Part shown: one piece after another, positions 1-7,467 of the stretch
Position numbering within the stretch: the stretch's first letter is position 1
Layout of the letters: the number at the start of each line of letters is the position of its first letter
Assembly: GCA_964202965.1 (NCBI GenBank)
Contig: CAXNKG010000023.1
Location: 1 to 44,762 of the forward strand
DNA from: CAXNKG01 sp964202965
Lineage (GTDB): Bacteria > Acidobacteriota > Vicinamibacteria > Vicinamibacterales > UBA2999
DNA length: 44,762 bases
Direction: 5' to 3'
Translations under genes and position numbers: made by a program
The notes under the pieces: generated by a model
What the model saw: only the letters and a program-made list of their open reading frames with translations
Databases searched by the model: none
Told to the model about the DNA's origin: nothing

Positions 1-148
1 GACGCGAGTACAACGACGAACGACCAAAGAAGGCGCTGGGCGGGCTGACGCCCGCCGCCTACGCCCAGCAGTTGACGACAGGAACGAAGGCGGCGAAAGT
101 AACCGCCGGACTCTAATCGGATCCGCTACTCAAAGCGGGGGGACGTCG
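1..148 (+). mobile_element. Right end of an IS3-type insertion sequence (left part outside window)
   Basis: The window opens inside a transposase reading frame that stops at 114-116. It is followed by a G-rich stretch (about 130-148, TCAAAGCGGGGGGACGTCG) that resembles the right terminal inverted repeat of IS3-group elements, where a run of G precedes a GTC-type end. The left end is not in the window, so neither the inverted-repeat match nor a target duplication can be confirmed. The next gene begins only about 45 bp further on, so the element inserted just upstream of it. Confidence 0.55.
3..116 (+). CDS. IS3-family transposase, C-terminal fragment (truncated by window edge)
   Basis: Only the last 37 codons are present. 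The readable peptide contains the YNDERPKKALGGLTPAAYA signature, which matches the conserved YN-x-RP-x-x-LGG-x-TP-x-x-YA motif at the C-terminus of IS3-family OrfB (DDE/rve) transposases. The DDE catalytic residues lie upstream, outside the window. The frame ends with TAA. Family is clear from the motif; subgroup cannot be decided from this much sequence. Confidence 0.8.
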   Translation, partial: REYNDERPKKALGGLTPAAYAQQLTTGTKAAKVTAGL

Positions 149-192
149 GGGGCGCGAAGGGTCGCGAATCGCGATATGTTCTTCCACGAGTC

Positions 193-1404
193 GTGAAGGT
201 CTCCGCAGGAGTCGTGATGGTCGGCGTGCTTGCCGCGGGCGCGGCGCTCGCACAGGAACCGCGGGGTGCCGCGCCCCGGCCGGTCCGCGGCGCGCACGAG
301 GCCGTCCGGCACCCCGACAAGGTCTTCCGCGACGACCTCGGTCTCGCGGTGCCCGGCACGCCCATCGATCACCCGGCGCGGGTGTACCCGGCCGCTGACG
401 ACTTTCCGACTGGCCCCGCCGTCGGCGAACGGCTGCCCGACTTCGTGCTGCCGAACCAGCGGGGGGAGCGCGTCGATTTTCACCGGCAGCGCGCGGGCCG
501 GAAGGCCGTCGTGGTCTTCGTCCGGTCCGCCGTCTGGTGTTCCTACTGCATAACGCAGCTCGTCGAGCTGCAGGAGACGCTCGATCTCTTCCGGTCCGCG
601 GGGTTCGCCGTGTACGCCATCAGCTACGACCCGCAACCCGCGCTGCGCCGGTTTGCCGAGCGATATCACATCGCCTACGACCTGCTGTCGGACGAAGGGT
701 CGGCCGTCATCCGGCGATTCGGCATTCTCAACACGCTCATCGATCCGTCCGACCGCCGGGCGCCGCCCTTTGTGGGCATCCCGTTTCCGGGCAGCTATGT
801 CGTCAACGAATCCGGGGTGGTGACGGAGAAGTTCTTCAACCGCCACTACGCGACGCGGATGTCGTCGGCCACAATCCTCGACAAGGCCCTGGGGCGCGCA
901 CTGGCAGTGCCGGAACCGGCCGATGCTGCGCGCCGCGGAAAGCAGGCCACGGTGACCGCGACGCCGGCGGGGCGCGTGATGCGGCCTGAGGTCATCAACA
1001 CCCTGCGCGTGCGCCTCGATCTTCCGCCCGGCCTGCACGTATACGGAACGCCGCTCCCCGAAGGCTTCGTGCCCACACGCGTCGCGGTTCGCCCTTCGCA
1101 CCAGCTCCGCCTCGGTGCGCCCGTCTATCCGGGCACGACGCCGCGTCGTTTCGAGGCGCTTGGCGTCACCCTCCCGGTGTACGACGGCGCGCTGACCGTC
1201 GACGTGCCGGTCGCCTTGCATGCCGGCTGGAACCGCTTTCTCGATGCGCCGGCGCGCGCCGGCATGCCGGCGGTCGAGCGGGTGAGCCTCACCGTCGACG
1301 TCGACTACCAGGCGTGCAGCAGCACGATCTGCTACCCTCCTGATCGCGTTCGCCTGACCCTCGAGGTTCCGACCGCAGGTCTCATCTATCCCGGGCTGCA
1401 ATGA
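193..1404 (+). CDS. Secreted thioredoxin-fold (AhpC/TSA-like) protein with DsbD-alpha-like C-terminal domain
   Basis: 403 aa with a GTG start followed at once by a Sec signal peptide ending near ALAQ, which supports this start over later ones. Residues about 75-235 look like an AhpC/TSA redoxin domain with a WCSYC (CxxC) site preceded by VVVFVRSAV, as in thioredoxin-fold enzymes. The C-terminal part (about 255-400) ends with ACSSTICYPP. This resembles the Cys-pair region of the periplasmic alpha domain of DsbD, which usually reads C-x5-CYPP. Seen: both Cys motifs. Inferred: a periplasmic thiol-disulfide or peroxide-handling protein whose two domains exchange electrons. It overlaps the next gene by 4 bp (ATGA). 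A candidate -10 (TATGTT, 175-180) lies close upstream. Confidence 0.72.
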   Translation: MKVSAGVVMVGVLAAGAALAQEPRGAAPRPVRGAHEAVRHPDKVFRDDLGLAVPGTPIDHPARVYPAADDFPTGPAVGERLPDFVLPNQRGERVDFHRQRAGRKAVVVFVRSAVWCSYCITQLVELQETLDLFRSAGFAVYAISYDPQPALRRFAERYHIAYDLLSDEGSAVIRRFGILNTLIDPSDRRAPPFVGIPFPGSYVVNESGVVTEKFFNRHYATRMSSATILDKALGRALAVPEPADAARRGKQATVTATPAGRVMRPEVINTLRVRLDLPPGLHVYGTPLPEGFVPTRVAVRPSHQLRLGAPVYPGTTPRRFEALGVTLPVYDGALTVDVPVALHAGWNRFLDAPARAGMPAVERVSLTVDVDYQACSSTICYPPDRVRLTLEVPTAGLIYPGLQ

Positions 1405-2189
1405 CGAACATGCGCGCGCTCTCACTTGTCGTGGTGCCGGCATTCCTGTCGGTCGCGTCGGTACCGGTCGCCTCGGCGCAGGGCGGCGCGATTCGCGCCG
1501 ACCGGCCGTTCGTCGTCGGCGTTGATTTCACGCTGAAGCGGACCGGCCAGCGTGACAGCGACCTGAACCCGAGCCGGGCACTGCCTCTGGCAAGCGGGGA
1601 ACGACTCGTCATCGCCGTCACGCCACTCGATCAGAACGGCCGGCGGTTCCCGCTGAACCGGTTCCGGCTGGACGTCGAACCGGCGGCAGACTGCCGCGGC
1701 AGGGTGGAGGCCGACTGGTCGTCCGGTGAATTGCGCGTGCGGGGCGGCAACAGCCGCGGCATCTGCACCCTGGCAGTCTGGGTTCCGGGCAACCTGAATC
1801 TGGATTTCACGCTGACCTTCAACGTCGGCGGTCTGGGCGTCACCAGCTACACACGCCGGCAGGCGGAAGAGATCACCACGCGGCTGTATCGGGCCGCCCT
1901 GCAGCGGAATCCGGATGAGCCCTCCGCTCGCAGTGCGATTGCCGAAGTGGAGCGTGGCAACCTCGCGGGCCAGGTGGAGTCGCTCATCCAGAGCGCCGAA
2001 TTCCAGCAGCTCAGGCAGCAACAGAGCGACCTGGAACTGCTGACCGCGTTCTATCAGGGGTTGTTCGATCGGGAGCCCGATGGTGGAGGGCTCAGGCAGT
2101 ACCTGGGCGACGTCGGCCGGGGCCGGTCCGCCCAGGTGCTGATGACGCTCGTGCAGTCGGAAGAGTTCGAACGCCGGCTGCCGCGCTAA
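1401..2189 (+). CDS. Secreted DUF4214-domain protein
   Basis: 262 aa, translationally coupled to the preceding redox gene by an ATGA overlap. Residues 1-27 form a signal peptide (cleavage near ASAQG). The middle (about 30-140) is a beta-rich region of unknown type. The C-terminal half holds two helical repeats, LYRAALQRNPDEPS and FYQGLFDREPDGGG, each followed by an S-x-EF motif (IQSAEFQQL, VQSEEFERR). This pattern is typical of DUF4214, found in extracellular and S-layer-associated proteins. No catalytic residues are recognisable. Role unknown; export and interaction with the cell surface or with its operon partner are inferred. Its 3' end overlaps the convergent hydrolase gene by 4 bp. Confidence 0.72.
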   Translation: MTNMRALSLVVVPAFLSVASVPVASAQGGAIRADRPFVVGVDFTLKRTGQRDSDLNPSRALPLASGERLVIAVTPLDQNGRRFPLNRFRLDVEPAADCRGRVEADWSSGELRVRGGNSRGICTLAVWVPGNLNLDFTLTFNVGGLGVTSYTRRQAEEITTRLYRAALQRNPDEPSARSAIAEVERGNLAGQVESLIQSAEFQQLRQQQSDLELLTAFYQGLFDREPDGGGLRQYLGDVGRGRSAQVLMTLVQSEEFERRLPR

Positions 2190-3106
2190 TTCACTTCCTT
2201 GTAGATCATCTCGACGTTCGACTGGAGCCGCGCCGGTGCCGCTGCCGCGTAGCCGGTGTACTTCGCGGGCATCGTCCATTCCTTGACGATCTGCTCGGCG
2301 GTCTTGCCGGCCTTCTTGCCGGCGCGAACGGCGTCGAGGAAGTCGCGGTTGAACTCGGCGTACTCTCGCAGGTCGTTCGGCGTCATCACCGTGCTGTGGC
2401 CCGTGACGATCTGGTCGACCGCCTTCGCGGTCGTCGTATACGCCTTCATCAGCGTGTCCGGGATGTCCACGCCGCTGCCGCTGTTGTTGTAGTCGAGGAG
2501 CGGCAGGTTCTTGCCGGAGAAGATATCGCCCGCCGACATCACGCGCAGGGCCGGGAACACGACCCACGCGTCGCCGTTGGTGTGGCCGCGGCCGAAGTAG
2601 TGAAGGTCCACGCGGTCGGCGCCGTTGCCAATCGTGAGCGTGTCCTTGAACGTCCGCTCCGCCAGCCCCCTGCCGCCGCTCTCCTTGAAGACGTTCGGCT
2701 GCGGGGCGGGGATGCTCGTCACGTTCCGCATCATCTTCATGTTCTCGGCGGTGTTGACGTGCGCCACGATCTCGACGTTGTCGGCGAAGGCGACGTTGCC
2801 GCTCACATGATCGCCGTGCGTGTGCGTGTTGATGATCCGCACGACAGGCTTGCCGGTGATGTCCTTGATCCGGCCGAGGATCGGCTGGCCCCACCCGGGG
2901 TTCTTCGTGTCGACGACGGTCACGCCGTCGGCTCCGACGAACACGGTGGTGTTGCCGCCGCCGCCGCGGAGCACGAAGAGGTTGTCCTTCAGCTTGTCGA
3001 CTTCGACGACCATTGGCGCAGGCGCCGCGGGCTGCTGGGCGGCCGCGGCCGCGAGGGTCAGACCGCCGACGGCGATCAATGTTCCAAGGACTAGTTCGCG
3101 TTTCAT
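2186..3106 (-). CDS. Secreted metallo-beta-lactamase-fold hydrolase
   Basis: 306 aa with an N-terminal signal peptide (MKRELVLGTLIAVGGLTLAAAAAQ). The zinc-binding motif THTHGDHVSGN (HxHxDH) is intact, and later ligands are plausible in YFGRGHTNGD and VTGHSTVM, giving a dinuclear MBL-fold centre. The arrangement resembles periplasmic class B or quinoprotein-relay-type MBL proteins that are not proven lactamases. Substrate unknown. An AGGAG Shine-Dalgarno sits 9 nt before the ATG. It follows the fdhF-like gene on the same strand, separated by a hairpin element, so it may be its own transcription unit or a read-through partner. Confidence 0.78.
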   Translation of the reverse strand: MKRELVLGTLIAVGGLTLAAAAAQQPAAPAPMVVEVDKLKDNLFVLRGGGGNTTVFVGADGVTVVDTKNPGWGQPILGRIKDITGKPVVRIINTHTHGDHVSGNVAFADNVEIVAHVNTAENMKMMRNVTSIPAPQPNVFKESGGRGLAERTFKDTLTIGNGADRVDLHYFGRGHTNGDAWVVFPALRVMSAGDIFSGKNLPLLDYNNSGSGVDIPDTLMKAYTTTAKAVDQIVTGHSTVMTPNDLREYAEFNRDFLDAVRAGKKAGKTAEQIVKEWTMPAKYTGYAAAAPARLQSNVEMIYKEVN

Positions 3107-3132
3107 ACGGTGTGTCTCCTGCCGGTCAGGCC

Positions 3133-3154
3133 CGCGGACCTGACAAGGTCCGCG
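3133..3154. repeat. Perfect 9-bp inverted repeat at the 3' end of the molybdoenzyme gene
   Basis: CGCGGACCT-GACA-AGGTCCGCG forms a perfect 9-bp stem with a 4-nt loop. It directly abuts the TAG stop codon of the upstream minus-strand gene (3155-3157). There is no T-tract after it, so a classical intrinsic terminator is doubtful. A REP-like dispersed hairpin or an mRNA 3'-end stabiliser fits better. Confidence 0.6.
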
Positions 3155-5320
3155 CTACAAACTACTGCGCCGCTCGATATGGACCATTGCATTGTAATCC
3201 GGCTCCATGGAGTCCGGGTCGATCGCGCTGCCGGCCAGGAGCGGCATCCCCTCGGGCCAGTGCACCTCGAGATTTCCGGGTTTGATTGCGGCTTCCTTCA
3301 CCTTGCCGTCGAACGTTCCGCACGCGGAGCGGAGGCGCACGGACGATCCGGCCGCCAGGCGCAGCCGCGCCATGTCGTCCGGGCTCATGAAGATGTCGTC
3401 CCGGGCGGCGCCGGTCAGCGGATCGATCTCACGCTGGATCATCGAATTGAACTGCTTGCCGCGGCGCGTGGAGACGGCGAACGCGTCTGCGGAACGGCTT
3501 GACGGTCCGAGCGACACCGGCACGAAATGGGCCTTGCCGTCCGGCGTCGCAAAGCGCCCGTCCGCGTAGAGCGTGCGGCCGCCCCACTGCACCTGGTCGC
3601 CCTTGGCGGCGAACGTCTCGATGCCGGCGTACAGCGGCGTCGTGCGCGCGATCTCCGCGCGGATCGCCGCGGCGTCCGCCATGCCGACAAGATGGCGCCG
3701 CGAGGGGTCGAGGCGCGCCATCAGTTCGCGGAAGACCCACCACTCCGGCTTCGCCGATCCGATCCGGCGGCCGGGAATCTCGGGTGAGAAGATGACCCGC
3801 CGCTCCGTTGACGTCTCCGATCCGCCTCCAGGCGATTCGTACCGCGTGGCCGCGGGAAGCAGGAGCACGTCGCCGTCGCTCTCGACGAGCATGGACGAGG
3901 AGATGACGATGTCCTGATGAATGCGCAGACGTGGGCGCTTGAGCGCGGCGCGCGACCGCGCTTCGTCGGGCAGCGTCTCGAGGAAGTTGCCGCCGACGTT
4001 CCAGAAGACATCGACCTCGCCGCGCGCGCTGTGATCGACTTGCTCGGCGGCGGTCCACCCTGGCACCTGCGGCACGGGGAACCCCCACACCCCGGCCCAG
4101 CGCGCCGTCGTCACTGCGTCAATCTTCGGGATGCATCCGACTTCGGCGCCCCCCTGGACGCCGGAGTGGCCGCGGATCGGCACCAGGCCGCGATTCTTCT
4201 GGCCCACGAGTCCACGCGCGAGCCCCACGTTGACGAGCGCCTTGATGGTGTCGACGCCGTTGATGTGCTGCGTGAGCCCCATCGACCAGACCATGACGGT
4301 GTTGGGCCGATCGATCAGCAGCTGTGCGAAGGCTTCAATACGCTCGCGCGTCATGCCGCTGTCCGCCTCGATCTGCTCCCAGCTCACGGCTTCGGCCTGC
4401 GCCTTCGCCTGCTCGAACCCGAGCGTCTGGTCGCGGACGAACGCCTCGTCGACGCCGCCGCGGGCGACCAGCGCCCGCAGGACGCCGATGAGAAACGCCT
4501 GGTCGCCGCCCGTATGGACGTCAAACCAGTGATCGGCGATCGCGGTTCCGGACACGGCGCTGCCGGCAATCGACGGAATCCAGTAGCGGACCAGTCCCGG
4601 CTCCCGGTACGGATTCACGACCGCGATCTGCGCGCCGTTCGCCTTCGCGTGGTGCAGGTACTTGGTCGTGACCGGCTGGTTGTTCGGCACGTTCGACCCG
4701 AACAGCACGATCAGGTCCGCGTGCAGCCAGTCGGTATAGCTGCAGGTCGAGGCGCCGTAGCCGAGCGTTGCCTTCATGGCGGCGGTGGACGCCGCGTGGC
4801 AGAGACGCGCGGAATTGTCGATATGGTTCGTGCCGATGAAGCGGGCCGCCTTCTGCGCGGCGTAATACACCTCGTTGGTGATGCCGCGCGATGTCAGGTA
4901 GAGCGCCACACGTTCCGGCGGCGTCCTGAGGAGCTCCTCGACGATCCGCTCGAGCGCCTCGTCCCAGGAGATCGCGAGGAAGCCGGCTTCGCCGCGCTTC
5001 CTCAGCATCGGCTCCGGCAGGCGTCCCAGGTCGCGGAGCGCGGCTGACGACAGACGGTTGAGCGACGCGACGTCCGACAGCACGGCGGGGTCGAGCGCGG
5101 GTGCTGTGTTGAGGCGCATCAACTCGAGCCGCACCATGCAGAGGTGGACGCCGGGAATCGTCCAGTCGGAGAGGCCCGACGTTCCGAGCGCGCAGCCGTC
5201 GCAGACGCCGTCCTTCAGAATCCGCAGCGCGAATGGCAGCTGGTCGCGGTTCTGCCACGCGACGCGCAGCATGTCCCGGTAGTGCTGCGGTTTCTGCTGT
5301 CCCAGCCCGAAGAGGGCCAT
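3155..5320 (-). CDS. FdhF/YdeP-family molybdopterin oxidoreductase (formate dehydrogenase alpha-like)
   Basis: 721 aa from the ATG at 5320, which overlaps the TAA stop of the transporter gene (TAATG). The open frame runs further upstream, but only as a shadow of the transporter. The N-terminus has C-x2-C and a later LC (CDGCALG ... HLCMVR), that is three of the four Cys that bind a 4Fe-4S cluster in FdhH; the third Cys position is Gly. The motif DNSARLCHAAS matches the site where FdhH carries selenocysteine, with Cys here as the likely Mo ligand. The C-terminal part is a MopB-CT-type domain (FNSMIQREIDPLTGA, DIFMSPDDMARL). The family includes E. coli YdeP, whose substrate is unsettled; formate oxidation is inferred mainly from the transporter and fdhD neighbours. 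Confidence 0.85.
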   Translation of the reverse strand: MALFGLGQQKPQHYRDMLRVAWQNRDQLPFALRILKDGVCDGCALGTSGLSDWTIPGVHLCMVRLELMRLNTAPALDPAVLSDVASLNRLSSAALRDLGRLPEPMLRKRGEAGFLAISWDEALERIVEELLRTPPERVALYLTSRGITNEVYYAAQKAARFIGTNHIDNSARLCHAASTAAMKATLGYGASTCSYTDWLHADLIVLFGSNVPNNQPVTTKYLHHAKANGAQIAVVNPYREPGLVRYWIPSIAGSAVSGTAIADHWFDVHTGGDQAFLIGVLRALVARGGVDEAFVRDQTLGFEQAKAQAEAVSWEQIEADSGMTRERIEAFAQLLIDRPNTVMVWSMGLTQHINGVDTIKALVNVGLARGLVGQKNRGLVPIRGHSGVQGGAEVGCIPKIDAVTTARWAGVWGFPVPQVPGWTAAEQVDHSARGEVDVFWNVGGNFLETLPDEARSRAALKRPRLRIHQDIVISSSMLVESDGDVLLLPAATRYESPGGGSETSTERRVIFSPEIPGRRIGSAKPEWWVFRELMARLDPSRRHLVGMADAAAIRAEIARTTPLYAGIETFAAKGDQVQWGGRTLYADGRFATPDGKAHFVPVSLGPSSRSADAFAVSTRRGKQFNSMIQREIDPLTGAARDDIFMSPDDMARLRLAAGSSVRLRSACGTFDGKVKEAAIKPGNLEVHWPEGMPLLAGSAIDPDSMEPDYNAMVHIERRSSL

Positions 5321-6558
5321 TACGTCGTCTTGACCGGCACCGCGGCCGGCGTTGAGGTGCCTGCACGTCCGAGCAGCAGGGGAATGATCGTGCTGACGAA
5401 CATCAGCACGGACAGGACGTAGAGCGCGTCGCCGTACTGTCCCGTCTGCTCGCGCAGCGCGGCAATGAGCATCGGGCCCAGCACACCGGCAAAGCTCCAG
5501 GCCGTGAGCATCAGCCCGTAGATCGACCCGACGTTGTCTGCGCCGAAGCGGTCGGCCGCGAACGCGGGCATGGTGCCGAAGCCGCCGCCGTAGCAGAGCA
5601 GGATCGCGCATGCGAGCAGCGTGAAGATCAGGAAGCTGTCGACCGCAGGCAGGAGCGCGAAGAGCACGCCCTGCAGCGGGAACATGATCAGGAAGACCGT
5701 GCGGCGGCCCACGATGTCCGACAGCGACGCCCACAGGAACCGCCCGGCTCCGTTGGCGATCGAAATGGCGGCGACCAGTCCCGCGGCGGTGGCCGCATCA
5801 ACGCCGGTGATCTCCTCGGCCATCGGCGCTGCCTGCGAGATGATGGCGATCCCGGCGGTAATGTTCAGGAAGAGCACGGCCCACATGCCGTACCACTGCC
5901 AGGTGCCGAGCGCTTCCGTGAGCGTCAGGCTTCGCGTCGCGCGCTGTTTCTGCTGCGCCGCCGACGGCGTCCATCCCGGCGGAACGTAACCGGCCGGGGG
6001 ATTCTTCATCACCAGTCCGGCCGCGACGACCGCGATCAGGTAGACGACGCCGAGCACCGCAAAGGTGGCCGGCGCGCCCGTGTCGGCAATAAGCCGCGTA
6101 GCGACCGGCGCGGTGATGAGCGCCCCCGCGCCGAACCCGGCGACGGCAATGCCGGTGATCATGCCGCGGCGGTCGGGAAACCATTTCACCAGCGTGGCGA
6201 CCGGCACGATATAGCCGAGACCGAGGCCGATGCCGCCGAGCAGGCCGTACGAGCCGTACATCCACCACAGGCGGCCGTCCGCCAGGCTGGCAAGGAAGAC
6301 GCCGGCCCCGTAGAAGACGCCGGCCGCCACGGCCACCGTCCGTGGTCCGGCGCGCCGCATCCACAGGCCGCCGGCGAACGCGGCGAACCCGAGGACGAAG
6401 ATGGCGATGGTGAAGGTGAGGGTGACTTCGGAGATCGTCCAGCCGAACTGCTTCGTCAGCGGAATGCGGAAGACGCTCCAGGCGTAGACGGCGCCAAGCG
6501 CGACCTGCATGACGACTCCGGCGACGGCGATGGGCCAGCGGCGAAGGGGTGGCGTCAT
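5320..6558 (-). CDS. OFA-type MFS transporter (oxalate/formate antiporter family)
   Basis: 412 aa, about 12 hydrophobic segments. The N-terminus AVYAWSVFRIPL with GWTISEV is characteristic of the oxalate:formate antiporter (OFA) family, as is GLGYIVPVATLVKWFPDRRGMITG in the loop 2-4 region. A second conserved block is LCYGGGFGTMPAFAADRFG. The stop codon overlaps the start of the molybdoenzyme gene, so the two are translationally coupled. Import of a monocarboxylate or dicarboxylate (formate, oxalate or similar) to feed the molybdoenzyme is a reasonable inference; substrate cannot be read from sequence. A candidate -10 (TATCCT) lies 7 nt upstream of the ATG. Confidence 0.85.
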   Translation of the reverse strand: MTPPLRRWPIAVAGVVMQVALGAVYAWSVFRIPLTKQFGWTISEVTLTFTIAIFVLGFAAFAGGLWMRRAGPRTVAVAAGVFYGAGVFLASLADGRLWWMYGSYGLLGGIGLGLGYIVPVATLVKWFPDRRGMITGIAVAGFGAGALITAPVATRLIADTGAPATFAVLGVVYLIAVVAAGLVMKNPPAGYVPPGWTPSAAQQKQRATRSLTLTEALGTWQWYGMWAVLFLNITAGIAIISQAAPMAEEITGVDAATAAGLVAAISIANGAGRFLWASLSDIVGRRTVFLIMFPLQGVLFALLPAVDSFLIFTLLACAILLCYGGGFGTMPAFAADRFGADNVGSIYGLMLTAWSFAGVLGPMLIAALREQTGQYGDALYVLSVLMFVSTIIPLLLGRAGTSTPAAVPVKTT

Positions 6559-6622
6559 GGCGCGGAGGATATCATCGGCGGGCCCGCTCGCGCCTTAATC
6601 CATGCGCGTCGCGAAGCCGCCC

Positions 6623-6628
6623 TACAAT
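6623..6628 (+). promoter_or_regulatory. -10 box of fdhD, 6 nt before the start codon
   Basis: TACAAT ends 6 nt before the ATG at 6635. Transcription would begin at or within a base or two of that ATG, giving a leaderless mRNA. It also argues against the in-frame ATG at 6602, which would lie upstream of the transcript. No convincing -35 box is seen. Confidence 0.55.
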
Positions 6629-6634
6629 ATCCGC

Positions 6635-7438
6635 ATGAATGCCGTCGTCACCGTCGACGTGCTCCGCGCGGACGCCACCCGGGCGACCCGCGCCACTGAC
6701 CAGGTGGCGGCGGAGGCGCCGCTCGAGGTGCGGCTGCACGGTGAGCCGTTCTCCGTCATCATGCGCACGCCAGGCGCGGACCACGACCTCACCGCGGGAT
6801 TCCTGTTTACGGAGGGCGTTCTTCGATCTGCCGGCGATCTCGCGCGCATCGAGGACGGCGACGCGCCGAATATCGTCAACGTCACGCTGTCCGACGCGCG
6901 TGCCGCCATCATTCCGGAACTGCTTGGGCAGCGTCGTCAGGTGGCGATGAACTCGTCCTGCGGGATGTGCGGCCGCCGGACGCTGGAGTCGCTCGACGTG
7001 GATGCGCCCGCTCTTCCGGTTCGCTGGAGCGTCGGCGCCGAGGTGATCGTCCAGCTGCCGGACCGTCTGCGTGCCGCGCAGCGCGCGTTCGCGGAGACGG
7101 GCGGGCTGCACGCGGCCGGCATCTTCGATCGATCCGGCCGGCTGCAGCTCAGCGCGGAAGACGTCGGCCGCCACAACGCGGTCGACAAGCTCCTCGGCCG
7201 CCTGCTGCAGGACCGGAAGCTGCCGCTCGAGGAGTCGATGCTGTTCGTGAGCGGACGATCGTCGTTCGAGATCGTGCAGAAGGCGTTTCTGGGAGGGCTG
7301 TCGCTCATTGCGGCGGTGTCAGCGCCATCCAGCCTGGCGATCGAGCTTGCCGGTCAGTGCGGCATGACGCTGATTGGCTTTGTCCGGGGTGCGCGCTTCA
7401 ACATCTACACGCACCCCGAACGAATCACGGCTCTTTAG
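6635..7438 (+). CDS. fdhD: Formate dehydrogenase accessory sulfurtransferase FdhD
   Basis: 267 aa from the ATG at 6635; an in-frame ATG at 6602 would add 11 residues but precedes the -10 box. FdhD takes sulfur from IscS and passes it to the bis-MGD molybdenum cofactor before insertion into the FDH apoenzyme. The catalytic Cys pair sits in NSSCGMCGRRT, and the family signature GGLHAAGIFD plus EDVGRHNAVDKLLG is complete. It is divergent from the transporter and molybdoenzyme genes, supporting a single formate-dehydrogenase-like module. The stop codon TAG opens the heptamer array that follows. Confidence 0.95.
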   Translation: MNAVVTVDVLRADATRATRATDQVAAEAPLEVRLHGEPFSVIMRTPGADHDLTAGFLFTEGVLRSAGDLARIEDGDAPNIVNVTLSDARAAIIPELLGQRRQVAMNSSCGMCGRRTLESLDVDAPALPVRWSVGAEVIVQLPDRLRAAQRAFAETGGLHAAGIFDRSGRLQLSAEDVGRHNAVDKLLGRLLQDRKLPLEESMLFVSGRSSFEIVQKAFLGGLSLIAAVSAPSSLAIELAGQCGMTLIGFVRGARFNIYTHPERITAL

Positions 7439-7466
7439 GGCTCAAGGCCCGAGGCCCAAAGCCCCA
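7439..7466. repeat. Heptamer array (GGGCTCA-type, 4 units) between convergent genes
   Basis: Four 7-nt units (GGGCTCA, AGGCCCG, AGGCCCA, AAGCCCC) fill the 29-bp gap between fdhD and the convergent cytochrome gene. The sequence is also a segmented dyad: GGGCT, GGCC, GGCC and AGCCC separated by 3-nt spacers. It could therefore fold as a hairpin on either strand and might serve as a bidirectional terminator. Confidence 0.65.
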
Positions 7467-7467
7467 C

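Noticed and set aside
130..1443. Long minus-strand open frame opposite the redoxin gene
   Set aside because: Arg/His-rich translation typical of a GC-rich antisense shadow; the plus strand has a signal peptide and clear domains.
5321..5734. N-terminal extension of the molybdoenzyme
   Set aside because: The extra codons lie inside the transporter gene in another frame and resemble no domain; the ATG at 5320 is coupled to the transporter stop.
6602..6634. Upstream ATG of fdhD
   Set aside because: It lies before a -10 box located 6 nt upstream of the second ATG, and the added residues are not conserved in type.
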